The notes under the pieces are model-generated. The model was not told the DNA's origin. It ran no database searches and saw nothing but the letters and a program-made list of their open reading frames with translations. Made by a program: the position numbers and the translations under genes. A DNA stretch of 64,000 nucleotides from Candidatus Hydrogenedens sp. (lineage in GTDB: Bacteria; Hydrogenedentota; Hydrogenedentia; Hydrogenedentales; JAEUWI01), in contig WGMK01000003.1 of the NCBI GenBank assembly GCA_016125095.1, positions 1 through 64,000 on the forward strand, in the 5' to 3' direction. Positions within the stretch are counted from its first letter, which is position 1. Every line of letters starts with the position of its first letter. Below, in pieces: positions 45,487-54,660 of the stretch.

Positions 45487-46884
45487 ATGCCCGCTTCGAT
45501 GCAAATCACCCGAGATCGCGAGAACGCTGCGCTGTTGCTCGCTTGTCATGACCAGTCGTATGCCATAACCCTGGAACGGTTTATGGCGCGTCCTGCCTAT
45601 GAAATCGAACGCTGCCATGACGCGGCCGGGGTGCTGCGCCGCGTGGGTCGCAAGTCCTTTGACGTTGTGGTGCTTGATCTTACGCTGGATCAGGACGCCG
45701 ACGTCGACCTGGTCTCGTATATTCTGCAGCAGAGCCCTTCCACGCGCGTGGTGCTCCTGTTTGAGCCCAAGCGGATCGAGCGCGCCATAGACGGGCTGCG
45801 GCAGGGGGCTTATTTTTATCTGCCGTTGCACAGCCAGCCGACCGATGTGGCGATGGTGGCGGAGAAAGCCCTGCGCAGTCAGCGCAACGAGACCGTTATC
45901 GGCGAGTTCGAGCGCTCGGCCTTCGAGACCCTGGCCGGCCAGTCCCCCGCCATGCGGCGCGTGGTCGAACTGATCAATAAGGTGGCGCCCACGGACAGCA
46001 CGGTGTTGTTGCTGGGCGAAAGCGGCACCGGCAAAGAGGTTGTCGCCAATACGGTCCACCGCCTGAGCCGCCGCAAGGACCGGCCCTTTGTGGCCATCAA
46101 CTGCGCCGCGCTGCCTGAGGCCCTGCTCGAAAGCGAGATGTTCGGGCATGTAAAAGGTGCGTTTACAGGGGCAGAGCGCGACAAACAGGGGCTGTTCGAG
46201 GAAGCGGACGGCGGCACGATCCTGCTCGACGAGATCGGCGACATGTCGCCGATTACCCAGGCCAAGCTGCTGCGCGTGCTGCAGAGTGGCGAAATCCGGC
46301 CGGTGGGCGCCTCGACCACGCGGCATGTGGATGTGCGGGTACTGGCCGCCACGAATGTCGATCTGGTGCAGGCGGTGCAGGAGAACAAGTTCCGGGAGGA
46401 CCTGTACTTCCGGCTCAACGTGATCCAGATCCGCATTCCCCCGCTGCGCGAGCGCATGGAGGCCCTGCCGCAGCTCTCGGCGCACTTTTTGAAGCTGTTT
46501 AACGAGAAATACCACAAATCCGTGCGGCAATTGTCGCCGGAGGCCATGAGCCTGCTGAGCCATTACGACTATCCGGGCAATGTGCGGGAACTGGAAAGCA
46601 TCATCGCGCACGCGGTCATCATGGCCGAAGACGACACCATCCGGGCGGCCGACCTGCCCGAGCAGGTCGCCCATGGCAATCGTTCCCGATTGGCACTACC
46701 CTACGACAAACACGGCGGGCTATCCACCCTGAGCGAGGTGGAGGCAGACCATATCCGCATGGTATTGCAGCGTTTAGACGGCAACCAGACCAAGGCGGCG
46801 CGGGCGCTGGGCATCTCTCGTTCGACCCTGTGGCGCAAGATGAGTGAATACGGTATTGAGCGCGAGACGGCCGAATCCGCCTGA
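45487..46884 (+). CDS. Sigma-54-dependent transcriptional activator with a degenerate receiver
   Basis: 465 residues. Receiver-like N-terminus with an Asp in FDVVVLDLTLDQDAD, but the acidic pair at the first strand is missing and the conserved Lys region reads GAYFYLPLHSQ, so phosphorylation control is doubtful. Central AAA+ domain is complete: Walker A GESGTGKEV, ESEMFGHVKGAFTGA (the sigma-54 contact), Walker B TILLDEIGDM, arginine finger FREDLYFRLNV. C-terminal Fis-type helix-turn-helix (NQTKAARALGISRSTLWRKM). ATG at 45487; in-frame sequence back to 45229 has no ribosome site. No -24/-12 promoter was found nearby. Confidence 0.92.
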   Translation: MPASMQITRDRENAALLLACHDQSYAITLERFMARPAYEIERCHDAAGVLRRVGRKSFDVVVLDLTLDQDADVDLVSYILQQSPSTRVVLLFEPKRIERAIDGLRQGAYFYLPLHSQPTDVAMVAEKALRSQRNETVIGEFERSAFETLAGQSPAMRRVVELINKVAPTDSTVLLLGESGTGKEVVANTVHRLSRRKDRPFVAINCAALPEALLESEMFGHVKGAFTGAERDKQGLFEEADGGTILLDEIGDMSPITQAKLLRVLQSGEIRPVGASTTRHVDVRVLAATNVDLVQAVQENKFREDLYFRLNVIQIRIPPLRERMEALPQLSAHFLKLFNEKYHKSVRQLSPEAMSLLSHYDYPGNVRELESIIAHAVIMAEDDTIRAADLPEQVAHGNRSRLALPYDKHGGLSTLSEVEADHIRMVLQRLDGNQTKAARALGISRSTLWRKMSEYGIERETAESA

Positions 46885-46917
46885 ACTCCCGGAAACTTAA
46901 CGGCTTGCTAGCATTCG

Positions 46918-46946
46918 TTGACTTCCCCCCGCTGCGGACCTATACT
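46918..46946 (+). promoter_or_regulatory. Strong promoter of the rny leader
   Basis: TTGACT (46918-46923), 17 bases, TATACT (46941-46946), followed by TAGCGCGTT. The GCGC discriminator is typical of stringently controlled promoters and is shared with the infC leader promoter. Confidence 0.7.
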
Positions 46947-46952
46947 TAGCGC

Positions 46953-47240
46953 GTTCAACACCCTGGCCTGCCTTGGAAGGGGCAATGCCCGTGTGCGGAC
47001 GCAGCTTTGGATTGGACTCACCCGGGTTTCGGCGACGCCGCCGCGACGGGTGCATTGAGACTTCGGCGTATCCCGAACACCGCGCGAGAGGTTGTACGGA
47101 TCGGCTGGGCATGTTTAGCTAAGTAATTGCCTTTAGGTCTCTTAGGGACGCCAGTACGGGTCCCGGTTCTAGGTCCATGCGTGCGTGCATGCGGTCGTTA
47201 CCTCCTGCGAGGTCAGGCCTCAACGGAGAGGTTACACGCA
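46953..47240 (+). ncRNA. Structured leader of rny, possibly a 6S-like RNA in its first 150 bases
   Basis: The 356-base gap before rny has no credible gene. CGTTCAAC (46952-46959) pairs with GTTGTACG (47091-47098) with one mismatch; GTGTGCGG (46991-46998) pairs with CCGAACAC (47073-47080) with one mismatch; CACCCG with CGGGTG and CGGC with GCCG close the tip. This gives a rod with a large internal loop, the general shape of 6S RNA. No terminator follows it. Nearer rny, ACCTC/GAGGT (47200/47209), GAGG/CCTC (47218) and CCTC/GAGG (47228, within the ribosome site) are alternative pairings that could hide the ribosome site. Identity as 6S is speculative. Confidence 0.4.
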
Positions 47241-48803
47241 ATGAGCTTACCACTGGCCCTGTTGGGCATGGTAGCGGCATTCGTGATCGGCGTAGGCGCG
47301 GCCATCCTGCTGGGGAAGCTGCGCGGTAAGAGCATCCTGGGCACGGCGACATTGGAAGCCGCCCAGAAACTTTCCGACGCCGAACGCGAGGCCGCGGCCA
47401 TGATCCGCGATGCAAAGACTGACATCAAGGAGATGGAAGTCGACCTGAAGCGTCAAATGGAGAAGGAGGCGAAGGAGTCCCGCAAGGAAATTTCGAAAGT
47501 CGAGGAGCGCGTCGCGCAGAAGGAAAAGGGACTCGACAAGCGCGCAGAGACGCTGGACAAGACGGCGCTGGACCTGGCGACCCAGGAACGCGACCTGGTG
47601 AAGAAGGAGAAGATCCTGGACAAGGAGCGCGAGGAAGTCGCGCTGCTGAAGCGGGAGCAGATCTCCAAGCTGGAATCGATTTCGGGCCTGACGCAGGAGC
47701 AGGCGCGCAAGGAAATCTACACGCAGCTCGAGAACGAGGTGAAGCGCGATTCGGCGCTGGAACTCAAGCGCGTGGAAGACGAGCTGAAGGAAGAGGCCGA
47801 CAAGCGGGCGAAGTGGATCATCTCCGAGGCGATCCAGCGCTGCGCGTCGGACCACGTGGCGGAGACGACCGTATCGGTGGTGAGCCTGCCGAACGACGAG
47901 ATGAAGGGCCGGATTATCGGCCGCGAGGGCCGGAACATCCGCGCGCTCGAGAATGCCACGGGCATCAGCTGCATTATCGACGACACCCCCGAGGCCGTGA
48001 TTCTCTCCGGCTTCGATCCCATCCGCCGCCAGGTGGCGCGCATCACGCTGGAACGCCTCATTGAAGACGGGCGCATCCACCCGGCGCGCATCGAGGAAAT
48101 GGTGGAGAAGGTGAACGAGGAAATGGCGCGGCTCATCAAGGAGCGCGGCGAGGCAGCGGCCCTCGAGGTGGACGTGCATGGCGTACATCCGGAAATGATC
48201 CGGCTCATGGGCCGCCTGAGCTTCCGTACTTCCTACGGTCAGAACGTGCTGCGCCATTCGATCGAAGTGTCGCACCTCTGCGGCCTGATGGCGGCGGAAT
48301 TGGGCGTGAACGTGCAAGAGGCCAAGCGCGCAGGGTTTCTGCACGACATGGGCAAGGCGCTCACGCACGAGGTGGAAGGCACGCACGCCGTGCTGGGCCA
48401 CGACATTGCCAAGCGCCACGGCGAATCGCAGGTGGTGTGCAACGCCATTGGCGCGCACCACAACGAAATGCCGCAGGAAACCATCATCGCGGTGCTGGTG
48501 CAGGCGGCCGACGCCATGTCGGCCTCGCGCCCGGGCGCCCGCAGCGAGCAGGTGAGCAATTACATCAAGCGCCTCGAGCAGCTCGAGGAAATCGCCATGA
48601 GCTTCCCCGGCGTCGAGTCCTCGTTCGCCATCCAGGCGGGCCGCGAGGTGCGCGTGGTGGTGGAGCCGACGCGCGTGAACGACGGCGAGGCCCAGATGCT
48701 GGCGCGCGATATCGCAAAGAAGATCGAGACCGAGATGACCTACCCGGGCCAGATCCGGGTGACGGTGGTGCGGGAGACGCGCGCGGTCGAACTGGCCAAG
48801 TAG
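47241..48803 (+). CDS. rny: Ribonuclease Y
   Basis: Membrane-anchored endoribonuclease that starts mRNA decay. 520 residues: N-terminal helix ([20 protein letters not shown]), long coiled coil (about 40-210), KH domain ([16 protein letters not shown]), HD domain with [23 protein letters not shown] and IGAHHNE. GGAGAGG lies 8 bases before the ATG at 47241. Starts the rny-ymdB-smc-glycosyltransferase run. Confidence 0.97.
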   Translation: MSLPLALLGMVAAFVIGVGAAILLGKLRGKSILGTATLEAAQKLSDAEREAAAMIRDAKTDIKEMEVDLKRQMEKEAKESRKEISKVEERVAQKEKGLDKRAETLDKTALDLATQERDLVKKEKILDKEREEVALLKREQISKLESISGLTQEQARKEIYTQLENEVKRDSALELKRVEDELKEEADKRAKWIISEAIQRCASDHVAETTVSVVSLPNDEMKGRIIGREGRNIRALENATGISCIIDDTPEAVILSGFDPIRRQVARITLERLIEDGRIHPARIEEMVEKVNEEMARLIKERGEAAALEVDVHGVHPEMIRLMGRLSFRTSYGQNVLRHSIEVSHLCGLMAAELGVNVQEAKRAGFLHDMGKALTHEVEGTHAVLGHDIAKRHGESQVVCNAIGAHHNEMPQETIIAVLVQAADAMSASRPGARSEQVSNYIKRLEQLEEIAMSFPGVESSFAIQAGREVRVVVEPTRVNDGEAQMLARDIAKKIETEMTYPGQIRVTVVRETRAVELAK

Positions 48804-48872
48804 GCCGGAAGCAGAACTTGCGGAATCCGCGGGTCCGGGTGGGCCCGCGGATGCCGATTCATGGGGCGGCGC

Positions 48873-49658
48873 ATGAAAATTTTGTTCGTAGGAGACGTGG
48901 TGGGCCGCCCGGGCCGGCTGGCGGTGGCGAAGCAGCTGCCTGCGCTGCGGCGCGCGCGCGCGGTAGACGTGGTGGTGGCCAACGCGGAGAACGCGGCCGG
49001 CGGCCATGGCGCGACCCCCGAAATTCTGCGCGAGCTGCAGGGCTACGGGGTGGACGCCTTCACCATGGGCAACCACACCTGGCGCAAGCACGCGATCTAT
49101 TCCGCGCTGGACTCGATGCCGAACATCGTGCGTCCGGCGAATTACCCCGAGGGGGCGCCCGGGCGCGGCGCGGCGGTGATCAAGCTGCGCGACGGCCGCA
49201 AGCTGGGCATTCTCAACATCATGGGCCGCGTGTACATGGAGCCGCTGGAGTGTCCCTTCCGGGCCGCGGACCGGCTACTGCCGGGGCTGCGGGAAGAGAC
49301 GCCCCTGATTCTGGTGGACGTGCACGCGGAGGCGACCTCGGAGAAGGTGGCGATGGGCTGGCACCTGGACGGCCGGTGCACGGCGGCGCTCGGCACGCAC
49401 ACCCATGTGCAGACGGGCGACGAATGGATTTTGCCGGGCGGCACGGCGTATCTCACGGATACGGGCATGTGCGGCCCGATGTTTTCGGTGATCGGCACGG
49501 AGCGCGAGCCCGTGCTGAAGCGCTTCCTGACCGGCCTGCCGCAATCGTTTAACGTGGCGAAGGGGCCGGCGATGTTTTGCGCGGTGCTGGTGGAGGCGGA
49601 CGAAGAGACGGGGCAGGCGCGCTCGATCGAGCGTATCCTCATCCGCAACGCAGGCTAG
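48873..49658 (+). CDS. ymdB: YmdB-type metallophosphoesterase
   Basis: 261 residues of the TIGR00282 family; the B. subtilis member is a 2',3'-cyclic-nucleotide phosphodiesterase. Metal ligands visible in MKILFVGDVVGRPGR, NAENAAGG, TMGNHTWRK, VDVHAEATSEK and GTHTHVQT. The start is taken at 48873 to match the usual M(K/R)ILF opening; an ATG 12 bases upstream is also possible. rny followed by ymdB is a conserved pair in many phyla. Only 14 bases before smc. Confidence 0.93.
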   Translation: MKILFVGDVVGRPGRLAVAKQLPALRRARAVDVVVANAENAAGGHGATPEILRELQGYGVDAFTMGNHTWRKHAIYSALDSMPNIVRPANYPEGAPGRGAAVIKLRDGRKLGILNIMGRVYMEPLECPFRAADRLLPGLREETPLILVDVHAEATSEKVAMGWHLDGRCTAALGTHTHVQTGDEWILPGGTAYLTDTGMCGPMFSVIGTEREPVLKRFLTGLPQSFNVAKGPAMFCAVLVEADEETGQARSIERILIRNAG

Positions 49659-49672
49659 GTATCGGAACAAGC

Positions 49673-52600
49673 ATGTACTTCAAGCAAATAGAATTGCACG
49701 GCTTCAAGTCGTTCGCGGACCGCACGCAGCTGCAACTGCAGCCGGGTATCACCGCCGTGGTGGGGCCGAATGGCTGCGGCAAGAGCAACATCCTCGACGC
49801 GATGCGGTGGTCGCTGGGCGAACAGAGCGCCAAGGTGCTGCGCGGTTCGCACATGCAGGACGTGATCTTCAACGGCAGCGAGCAGCGGTCGCCGATGGGC
49901 ATGGCCGAGGTCTCGCTGACCTTCGACAACGCGGATTCCGCGCTGCCGGTGGACTTCGCCGAGGTGACCATCACGCGCCGGGTGTACCGCTCGGGCGAGA
50001 GCGAATACCTGCTGAACAAGGCGCCGTGCCGCCTGCGCGACATCCATGAGCTGTTCATGGACACGGGCATCGGCACGAGTGCGTATTCGTTGATTGGGCA
50101 GGGCAAGATCGACATGGTGCTCAGCTCGAAGCCCGACGACCGCCGCTATCTCTTCGAGGAAGCGGCCGGCATCATCAAGTATAAATCGCGCAAGAAGATG
50201 GCGCTCCGCAAGCTGGAATCGGCCGATCAGAACCTGACGCGCCTCGCGGATATCGTGAACGAAGTGCAGCGCCAGATGCGCTCGCTCAAGCGCCAGGTGA
50301 ACGCCGCCATCCGCCACCGCGAACTGACCGAGTCGCTGCGCGTGCTGGAAATCCGCCAGTCGTGGCTGCAGTACAACGAACTGAGCGGCGCGATCTCGGA
50401 CCTGAAGGACCAGTTCGAGCGGGCGCGCGAGGAATACGAGAAGGCGGCGAAGGAAAGCGGCGTGAACGAGGCCGAGCAGGAGCAGCTGAACCTGCGCCGC
50501 GTGGAACTCGAGCGCATGCTGATGGCGCGCCGCGAGGGCGAATACCAGGTCGATTCCGACATGGAAAAGATCGAGCGCGAAATCGCGCTGCTCCGCCGCG
50601 AAATCGAGTTCTCCGAAGAGAAGCGCTCGGAAGCGCTCGAGGAACACGAGCAGTTCAAGGAACGCGCGGCAGCCGTGAGGACTTCCGAAGGCGAGACCGG
50701 CGGCCAGGCCAGCGCGCTGCGCGAGGAAATCAACGGCCTGCAGAACGCGATTGACGCGAAACAACAGGCGCACGAGGCTGCGCGGCTGGCGGTGGAGCAG
50801 GCCGACCAATCCGTGGAAGCCGCACGCGCGCGGACGATCGATTCCATCAGCACGCGCAGCCGCACGCAGACCGAACTCGAATCCGCCGGGGCGAGCCTGG
50901 AATCCATCGACAAGCAGCTCGAAGGGCTGTACGGCGAGCAGAAGGATCGCGGCGAGCGTCAGGCGGCGCTGGCTTCGAAGCTGGCCGAGCTGGAGCGCGC
51001 GCACACGGAGAACCAGACCGCGCACGACGCCACCACCCGCGAGCGAGAGGAAAAGCAGACCGCCCGCGAGCACGGCGCCGCACAGCTGGAAAAGATCAAC
51101 AGCGAGTGGCAGGAGCTGCGCGAGCGCAAGAGCAGCCAGGAAGCGCGACTGAATTCGCTGCGCGAACTGCGCGACAGCTACGAGGGCTTCGCGGTGGGCG
51201 TGCGCGCCATCATGCGCGCCAAGCAGGAATCCATGCCCGAGGTGGACGGCATCATCGGCCCGGTGGGCGACCTGCTGTCCACCGATGCGGACTACACGCG
51301 CGCCATCGAGGCGGCGCTGGGCGGCAACATCAACAACGTGGTGTGCGGACGCGCCGATGCGGCCAAGAGCGCCATCGGCTTTTTGAAGAAGCACCAGGCC
51401 GGCCGCGTGACCTTTCTGCCGCTGGACACGATCCGCTCGAGCAGCCGCGACGATTCCGACGCGCTGCAGGGACACCCGGGCGTCATCGGCCGCGCGATTC
51501 AATACGTGCAGTGCGACGCGCAGGTGATGCCGGCCTTCGAATATCTTTTGTACAACACGATGATCGTCGCCACCATCGACGACGCCATCCGCATCGCGCG
51601 GTCCGAGCGCCGCTTTCCGAAGCTGGTGACGCTGGACGGCGAGGTGGTGACCCCGACGGGCGCCGTGACCGGCGGCCGCACGCGCAACGAGAGCACGGGC
51701 CTGCTGGGCCGCTCGGCCGAGATCGACGATCTCGAGGGCAAAGTGAAGTCCGCCGAGGGGCGCATCAAGTCGCTGGTGGGACAGGCCGCGCAATTGACGC
51801 AGCAGCAACAGGATCTGGCGCTGGCCCTGCGCAACCTGCAGCAGCGCGAAGTGGAACTGCAGCGTTCGCTGAACGAATCGGGCGTGGCGCTGGCGCGGCA
51901 CCATGCGGAGTTGGAAGGCATCAGCCAGAGCGCGGGGCAACTGCAAACGCAGCGCGATGCCCTGGTGACGCAGCGCGAGGCGCTCGAGGCGCGGCGCGTG
52001 GAGGCGCAGCAGCGCATCGAGTCGATGGCGACCGAGGACGAGAAGCTGCAGCAGGCGGTGGAAGAGGCGCAGGCGGCGGCATCGCGCGCACGGCAGGCGC
52101 TCTCGGTGGAGAGCGACGCGCTGGGCGAACTGCGGGTGAAGCTGGCGGGCCTGACGCAGAACATGGAAGAGGCCGAGCGCAACCGCCTGCGCGAACAGCG
52201 CGAACACGAAGAGGCCCTGCGCGAAGCGGCGCGCCGCCTGGAAATCGCAGAGACGATGACGGAGAAGGCGAAGGAATTCGAGGGCAAGGTGGCGGACTAC
52301 ATCGAGCGGGCGAAGGCGCTTTCGGAGACGAAGGAAGAGGCGCACGCCAAGGTGCTGGAAACCCAGCGCGAACACGAGGCGGTGGTGAAGCAGGCCGACG
52401 CGGTGGCGAAGAAGCTGAAGGAACTGCGCGTATCGACCGACCGCGCCCAGAAGGAAGTGCACCGGCTCGAGATCGATCTGACGCAGAAGGAAGACCGGAT
52501 CGAGTACCTGCAGGAATACGTGCTGAACGAGTACAAGGTGGCGCTGTCGTCGCTGGACGAGAAGACAGTGGGCGCGGACGACTTGGACGAGAAGGAACGC

Positions 52601-53260
52601 GAGGCGCAGATCAAGGAGCACAAGAACGACTTGAAGCGCCTGGGCAACGTGAACCTGATGGCCATCGAGGAATACGAGGCGCTGGAGAAGCGCGGCGATT
52701 TCCTGATGGCGCAGGAAGCGGATCTGAAGGCCGCGCGCGAAAAACTGCTCGGCGTGGTGCAGCGCATCGACGAGACCATTCTCGCCATGTTCATGGATAC
52801 GTTCCGCGTGGTGGAAGAGAACTTCAAGAATTATTTCCGGCGGTTGTTCAACGGCGGCCAGGCGCGGGTGTATCTGCTGGACGAGGACGATCCGCTGGAG
52901 AGCGGCATCGAAATCGAGGCGCGCCCGCCCGGCAAGAAGCCGCAGGTGATTTCGCTGCTTTCGGGCGGCGAACAGGCGATGACGGCCATCGCGCTGCTGT
53001 TCAGCATCTTCAGCGCGAAGCCCAGCCCCTTCTGCGTGCTGGACGAAGTGGACGCCCCGCTGGACGATGCGAATATCGGCCGCTTCCTGGGGCTGGTGGA
53101 CGAATTCGTCGACCGCAGCCAGTTCATCGTTATCACGCACAGCAAGCAGACGATGGCCCGGGCCGACGCGCTCTTCGGCGTGACGCAGCAGGAGCGCGGC
53201 GTGTCGCAGCTGGTGTCGGTGAAGTTCGACGAGATGAAGGAGGCGGGCACCGCGGCATGA
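49673..53260 (+). CDS. smc: Chromosome partition protein SMC
   Basis: Condenses and organises the chromosome with ScpA and ScpB. 1195 residues, full length. N-terminal ATPase head (MYFKQIELHGFKSFADRTQL, Walker A GPNGCGKSNILDA), coiled coil about 165-500, hinge (GPVGDLLSTDADYTRAIEA, ending near VTGGRTRNES), returning coiled coil to about 1000, and C-terminal head (signature LLSGGEQAMTAIALLF, Walker B PFCVLDEVDAPLDDANIGRF). The ATG at 49673 opens the conserved MYFKQIE; earlier in-frame codons overlap ymdB. Confidence 0.97.
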   Translation: MYFKQIELHGFKSFADRTQLQLQPGITAVVGPNGCGKSNILDAMRWSLGEQSAKVLRGSHMQDVIFNGSEQRSPMGMAEVSLTFDNADSALPVDFAEVTITRRVYRSGESEYLLNKAPCRLRDIHELFMDTGIGTSAYSLIGQGKIDMVLSSKPDDRRYLFEEAAGIIKYKSRKKMALRKLESADQNLTRLADIVNEVQRQMRSLKRQVNAAIRHRELTESLRVLEIRQSWLQYNELSGAISDLKDQFERAREEYEKAAKESGVNEAEQEQLNLRRVELERMLMARREGEYQVDSDMEKIEREIALLRREIEFSEEKRSEALEEHEQFKERAAAVRTSEGETGGQASALREEINGLQNAIDAKQQAHEAARLAVEQADQSVEAARARTIDSISTRSRTQTELESAGASLESIDKQLEGLYGEQKDRGERQAALASKLAELERAHTENQTAHDATTREREEKQTAREHGAAQLEKINSEWQELRERKSSQEARLNSLRELRDSYEGFAVGVRAIMRAKQESMPEVDGIIGPVGDLLSTDADYTRAIEAALGGNINNVVCGRADAAKSAIGFLKKHQAGRVTFLPLDTIRSSSRDDSDALQGHPGVIGRAIQYVQCDAQVMPAFEYLLYNTMIVATIDDAIRIARSERRFPKLVTLDGEVVTPTGAVTGGRTRNESTGLLGRSAEIDDLEGKVKSAEGRIKSLVGQAAQLTQQQQDLALALRNLQQREVELQRSLNESGVALARHHAELEGISQSAGQLQTQRDALVTQREALEARRVEAQQRIESMATEDEKLQQAVEEAQAAASRARQALSVESDALGELRVKLAGLTQNMEEAERNRLREQREHEEALREAARRLEIAETMTEKAKEFEGKVADYIERAKALSETKEEAHAKVLETQREHEAVVKQADAVAKKLKELRVSTDRAQKEVHRLEIDLTQKEDRIEYLQEYVLNEYKVALSSLDEKTVGADDLDEKEREAQIKEHKNDLKRLGNVNLMAIEEYEALEKRGDFLMAQEADLKAAREKLLGVVQRIDETILAMFMDTFRVVEENFKNYFRRLFNGGQARVYLLDEDDPLESGIEIEARPPGKKPQVISLLSGGEQAMTAIALLFSIFSAKPSPFCVLDEVDAPLDDANIGRFLGLVDEFVDRSQFIVITHSKQTMARADALFGVTQQERGVSQLVSVKFDEMKEAGTAA

Positions 53261-54390
53261 GAATCCTGCACCTGTTCAGCAATCACAAATGGACAGGGCC
53301 GGCGGAACCCGCGCTGAATTTGTGCGTGGCGCTGCAGGAACTCGGGCTCAACATCACCTTCGCGTGCAGCCGCGGCGCGGGGGCCTCGGACCACAAGGTG
53401 GCGCGCGTCGCGCGCGAGCGGGGGCTGCCGCCGCGGCTGGAAATGCACCTGGACAAGCACCGCCACCCCTGGTGCAACTGGCAGGACCGGCGCACGCTGC
53501 GGGGCATGCTGGGCCAGCGGCCCTACGACGCCATTCATTGCCACCTGGACAACGACCATGAGATTGCGCTGGGACCGGCGCGGGCGGCGGGACTGCCGCT
53601 GATCCGCACGAGCTACGAGGGCCTGGGGCTGGCGCCCGGGCGGCGGCACGAAAAGCTGCTGCGCGATACGACCTGGCTGATCGAGCCCTCGGAACGCGCC
53701 GCTGCGCACGATGCGCAAGCCTTCCCTTTTCCGCACGCGCGGATGACCGTGGTGCCCGGCGCGGTGGATACCGAGCGCTATCGTCCGGACCTGAACGTGG
53801 CGGACATGCGCGCGGCCTGGGGGATGCCTGCGGAAGCGCTGGTGTTCGGCATTGTCGCGCGGATGCAGCCGCACCGCCGCTATGAAGACCTGTTCGCGGG
53901 ATTCCGCCAGGTGGTGGAAGCGCATCCTTCGGCGCGGCTCGTGGTCATCGGCCGCGGCACGCGCCAGGAACAGGTGGGCTTTACGCCGGTGCGCGAACTC
54001 GGGCTCGAGGGGAACGTGGTGTTCAGCGGCTACCTCGAGGGCGACGATTACCGTGCGGCGCTGGCGGCGCTCGACGCGGGCGTCTATCTCGTGCCCGGCA
54101 GCGACGGCACCTGCCGCGCGGCGCGCGAACTGCTCGCCATGGGCAAGCCGGTCCTCGCCGCCGACCGCGGGATGCTGGCGGAAATCGTGACCGACGGCCA
54201 GAGCGGTGCCGTATGCGACGGCTCGGCCGAAGCGTTGGCGTCGGTGATGAAGGCGTGGGCATCGGAACCAGAGCGGCTGTCGGCGCTGTCGCACGGCGCG
54301 CGCGAAGAAGCGGAGCGGCGCTTCAGCCTCCGCGGACAGGCCGAGGCGGTGGTGAAGGTGTACGAGCGCGTGCTGGCGGAGCAGGGGTAG
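53257..54390 (+). CDS. GT4-type glycosyltransferase
   Basis: 377 residues. N-terminal Rossmann part (MRILHLFSNHKWTGPAEPAL) and a C-terminal Glycos_transf_1 domain (VVPGAVDTERYRPD, GIVARMQPHRRYEDLF, VVIGRGTRQE, FSGYLEGDDY, MGKPVLAADRGMLAEIV). The usual second Glu of EX7E is not in its standard context, so donor binding may vary. The ATG overlaps the smc stop codon (ATGA). Acceptor unknown; perhaps cell-surface sugar or lipid A-like work. Confidence 0.9.
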   Translation: MRILHLFSNHKWTGPAEPALNLCVALQELGLNITFACSRGAGASDHKVARVARERGLPPRLEMHLDKHRHPWCNWQDRRTLRGMLGQRPYDAIHCHLDNDHEIALGPARAAGLPLIRTSYEGLGLAPGRRHEKLLRDTTWLIEPSERAAAHDAQAFPFPHARMTVVPGAVDTERYRPDLNVADMRAAWGMPAEALVFGIVARMQPHRRYEDLFAGFRQVVEAHPSARLVVIGRGTRQEQVGFTPVRELGLEGNVVFSGYLEGDDYRAALAALDAGVYLVPGSDGTCRAARELLAMGKPVLAADRGMLAEIVTDGQSGAVCDGSAEALASVMKAWASEPERLSALSHGAREEAERRFSLRGQAEAVVKVYERVLAEQG

Positions 54391-54410
54391 CGGGGCGAGG
54401 TCAAGGCTGG

Positions 54411-54592
54411 TTTCACCACAGAGGCACAGAGGCCACGGAGAAGAGGGGAAGAGAGATAATCGACAGAGTTTAGAAGATTAACAAGATTGCGAAACCAACT
54501 ATTGGTTGCCGTTCTCGGTAATCCTGTGAATCTTGTAAATCCTGTCCAAACTCCTCTCCCCTCTCCGTGGCCTCCGTGCCTCTGTGGTAAAA
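54411..54592. repeat. Paired inverted R2 repeats with an inner inverted repeat
   Basis: R2 forward at about 54411-54452 and R2 reverse at about 54552-54592. Between them, AGATTAACAAGATT (near 54475) and AATCTTGTAAATCCT (near 54531) are also inverted. The block fills most of the 270-base gap before the next gene. A TATACT at about 54612 may be the -10 of that gene. Confidence 0.85.
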
Positions 54593-54660
54593 ATCTTCCC
54601 CGCTTATAGCGACTGCCGGCCTATACTGCGGTCTTACGCGTGTTGCTTCGGGAGACTTCC

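Noticed and set aside
49655..53140. An 1161-codon minus-strand open frame opposite smc
   Set aside because: Leu/Arg/His-rich shadow of the smc coiled coil.
51106..53256. Plus-strand frame running into the glycosyltransferase from within smc
   Set aside because: The upstream part is an alternative frame of smc; the real start is the ATG at 53257.
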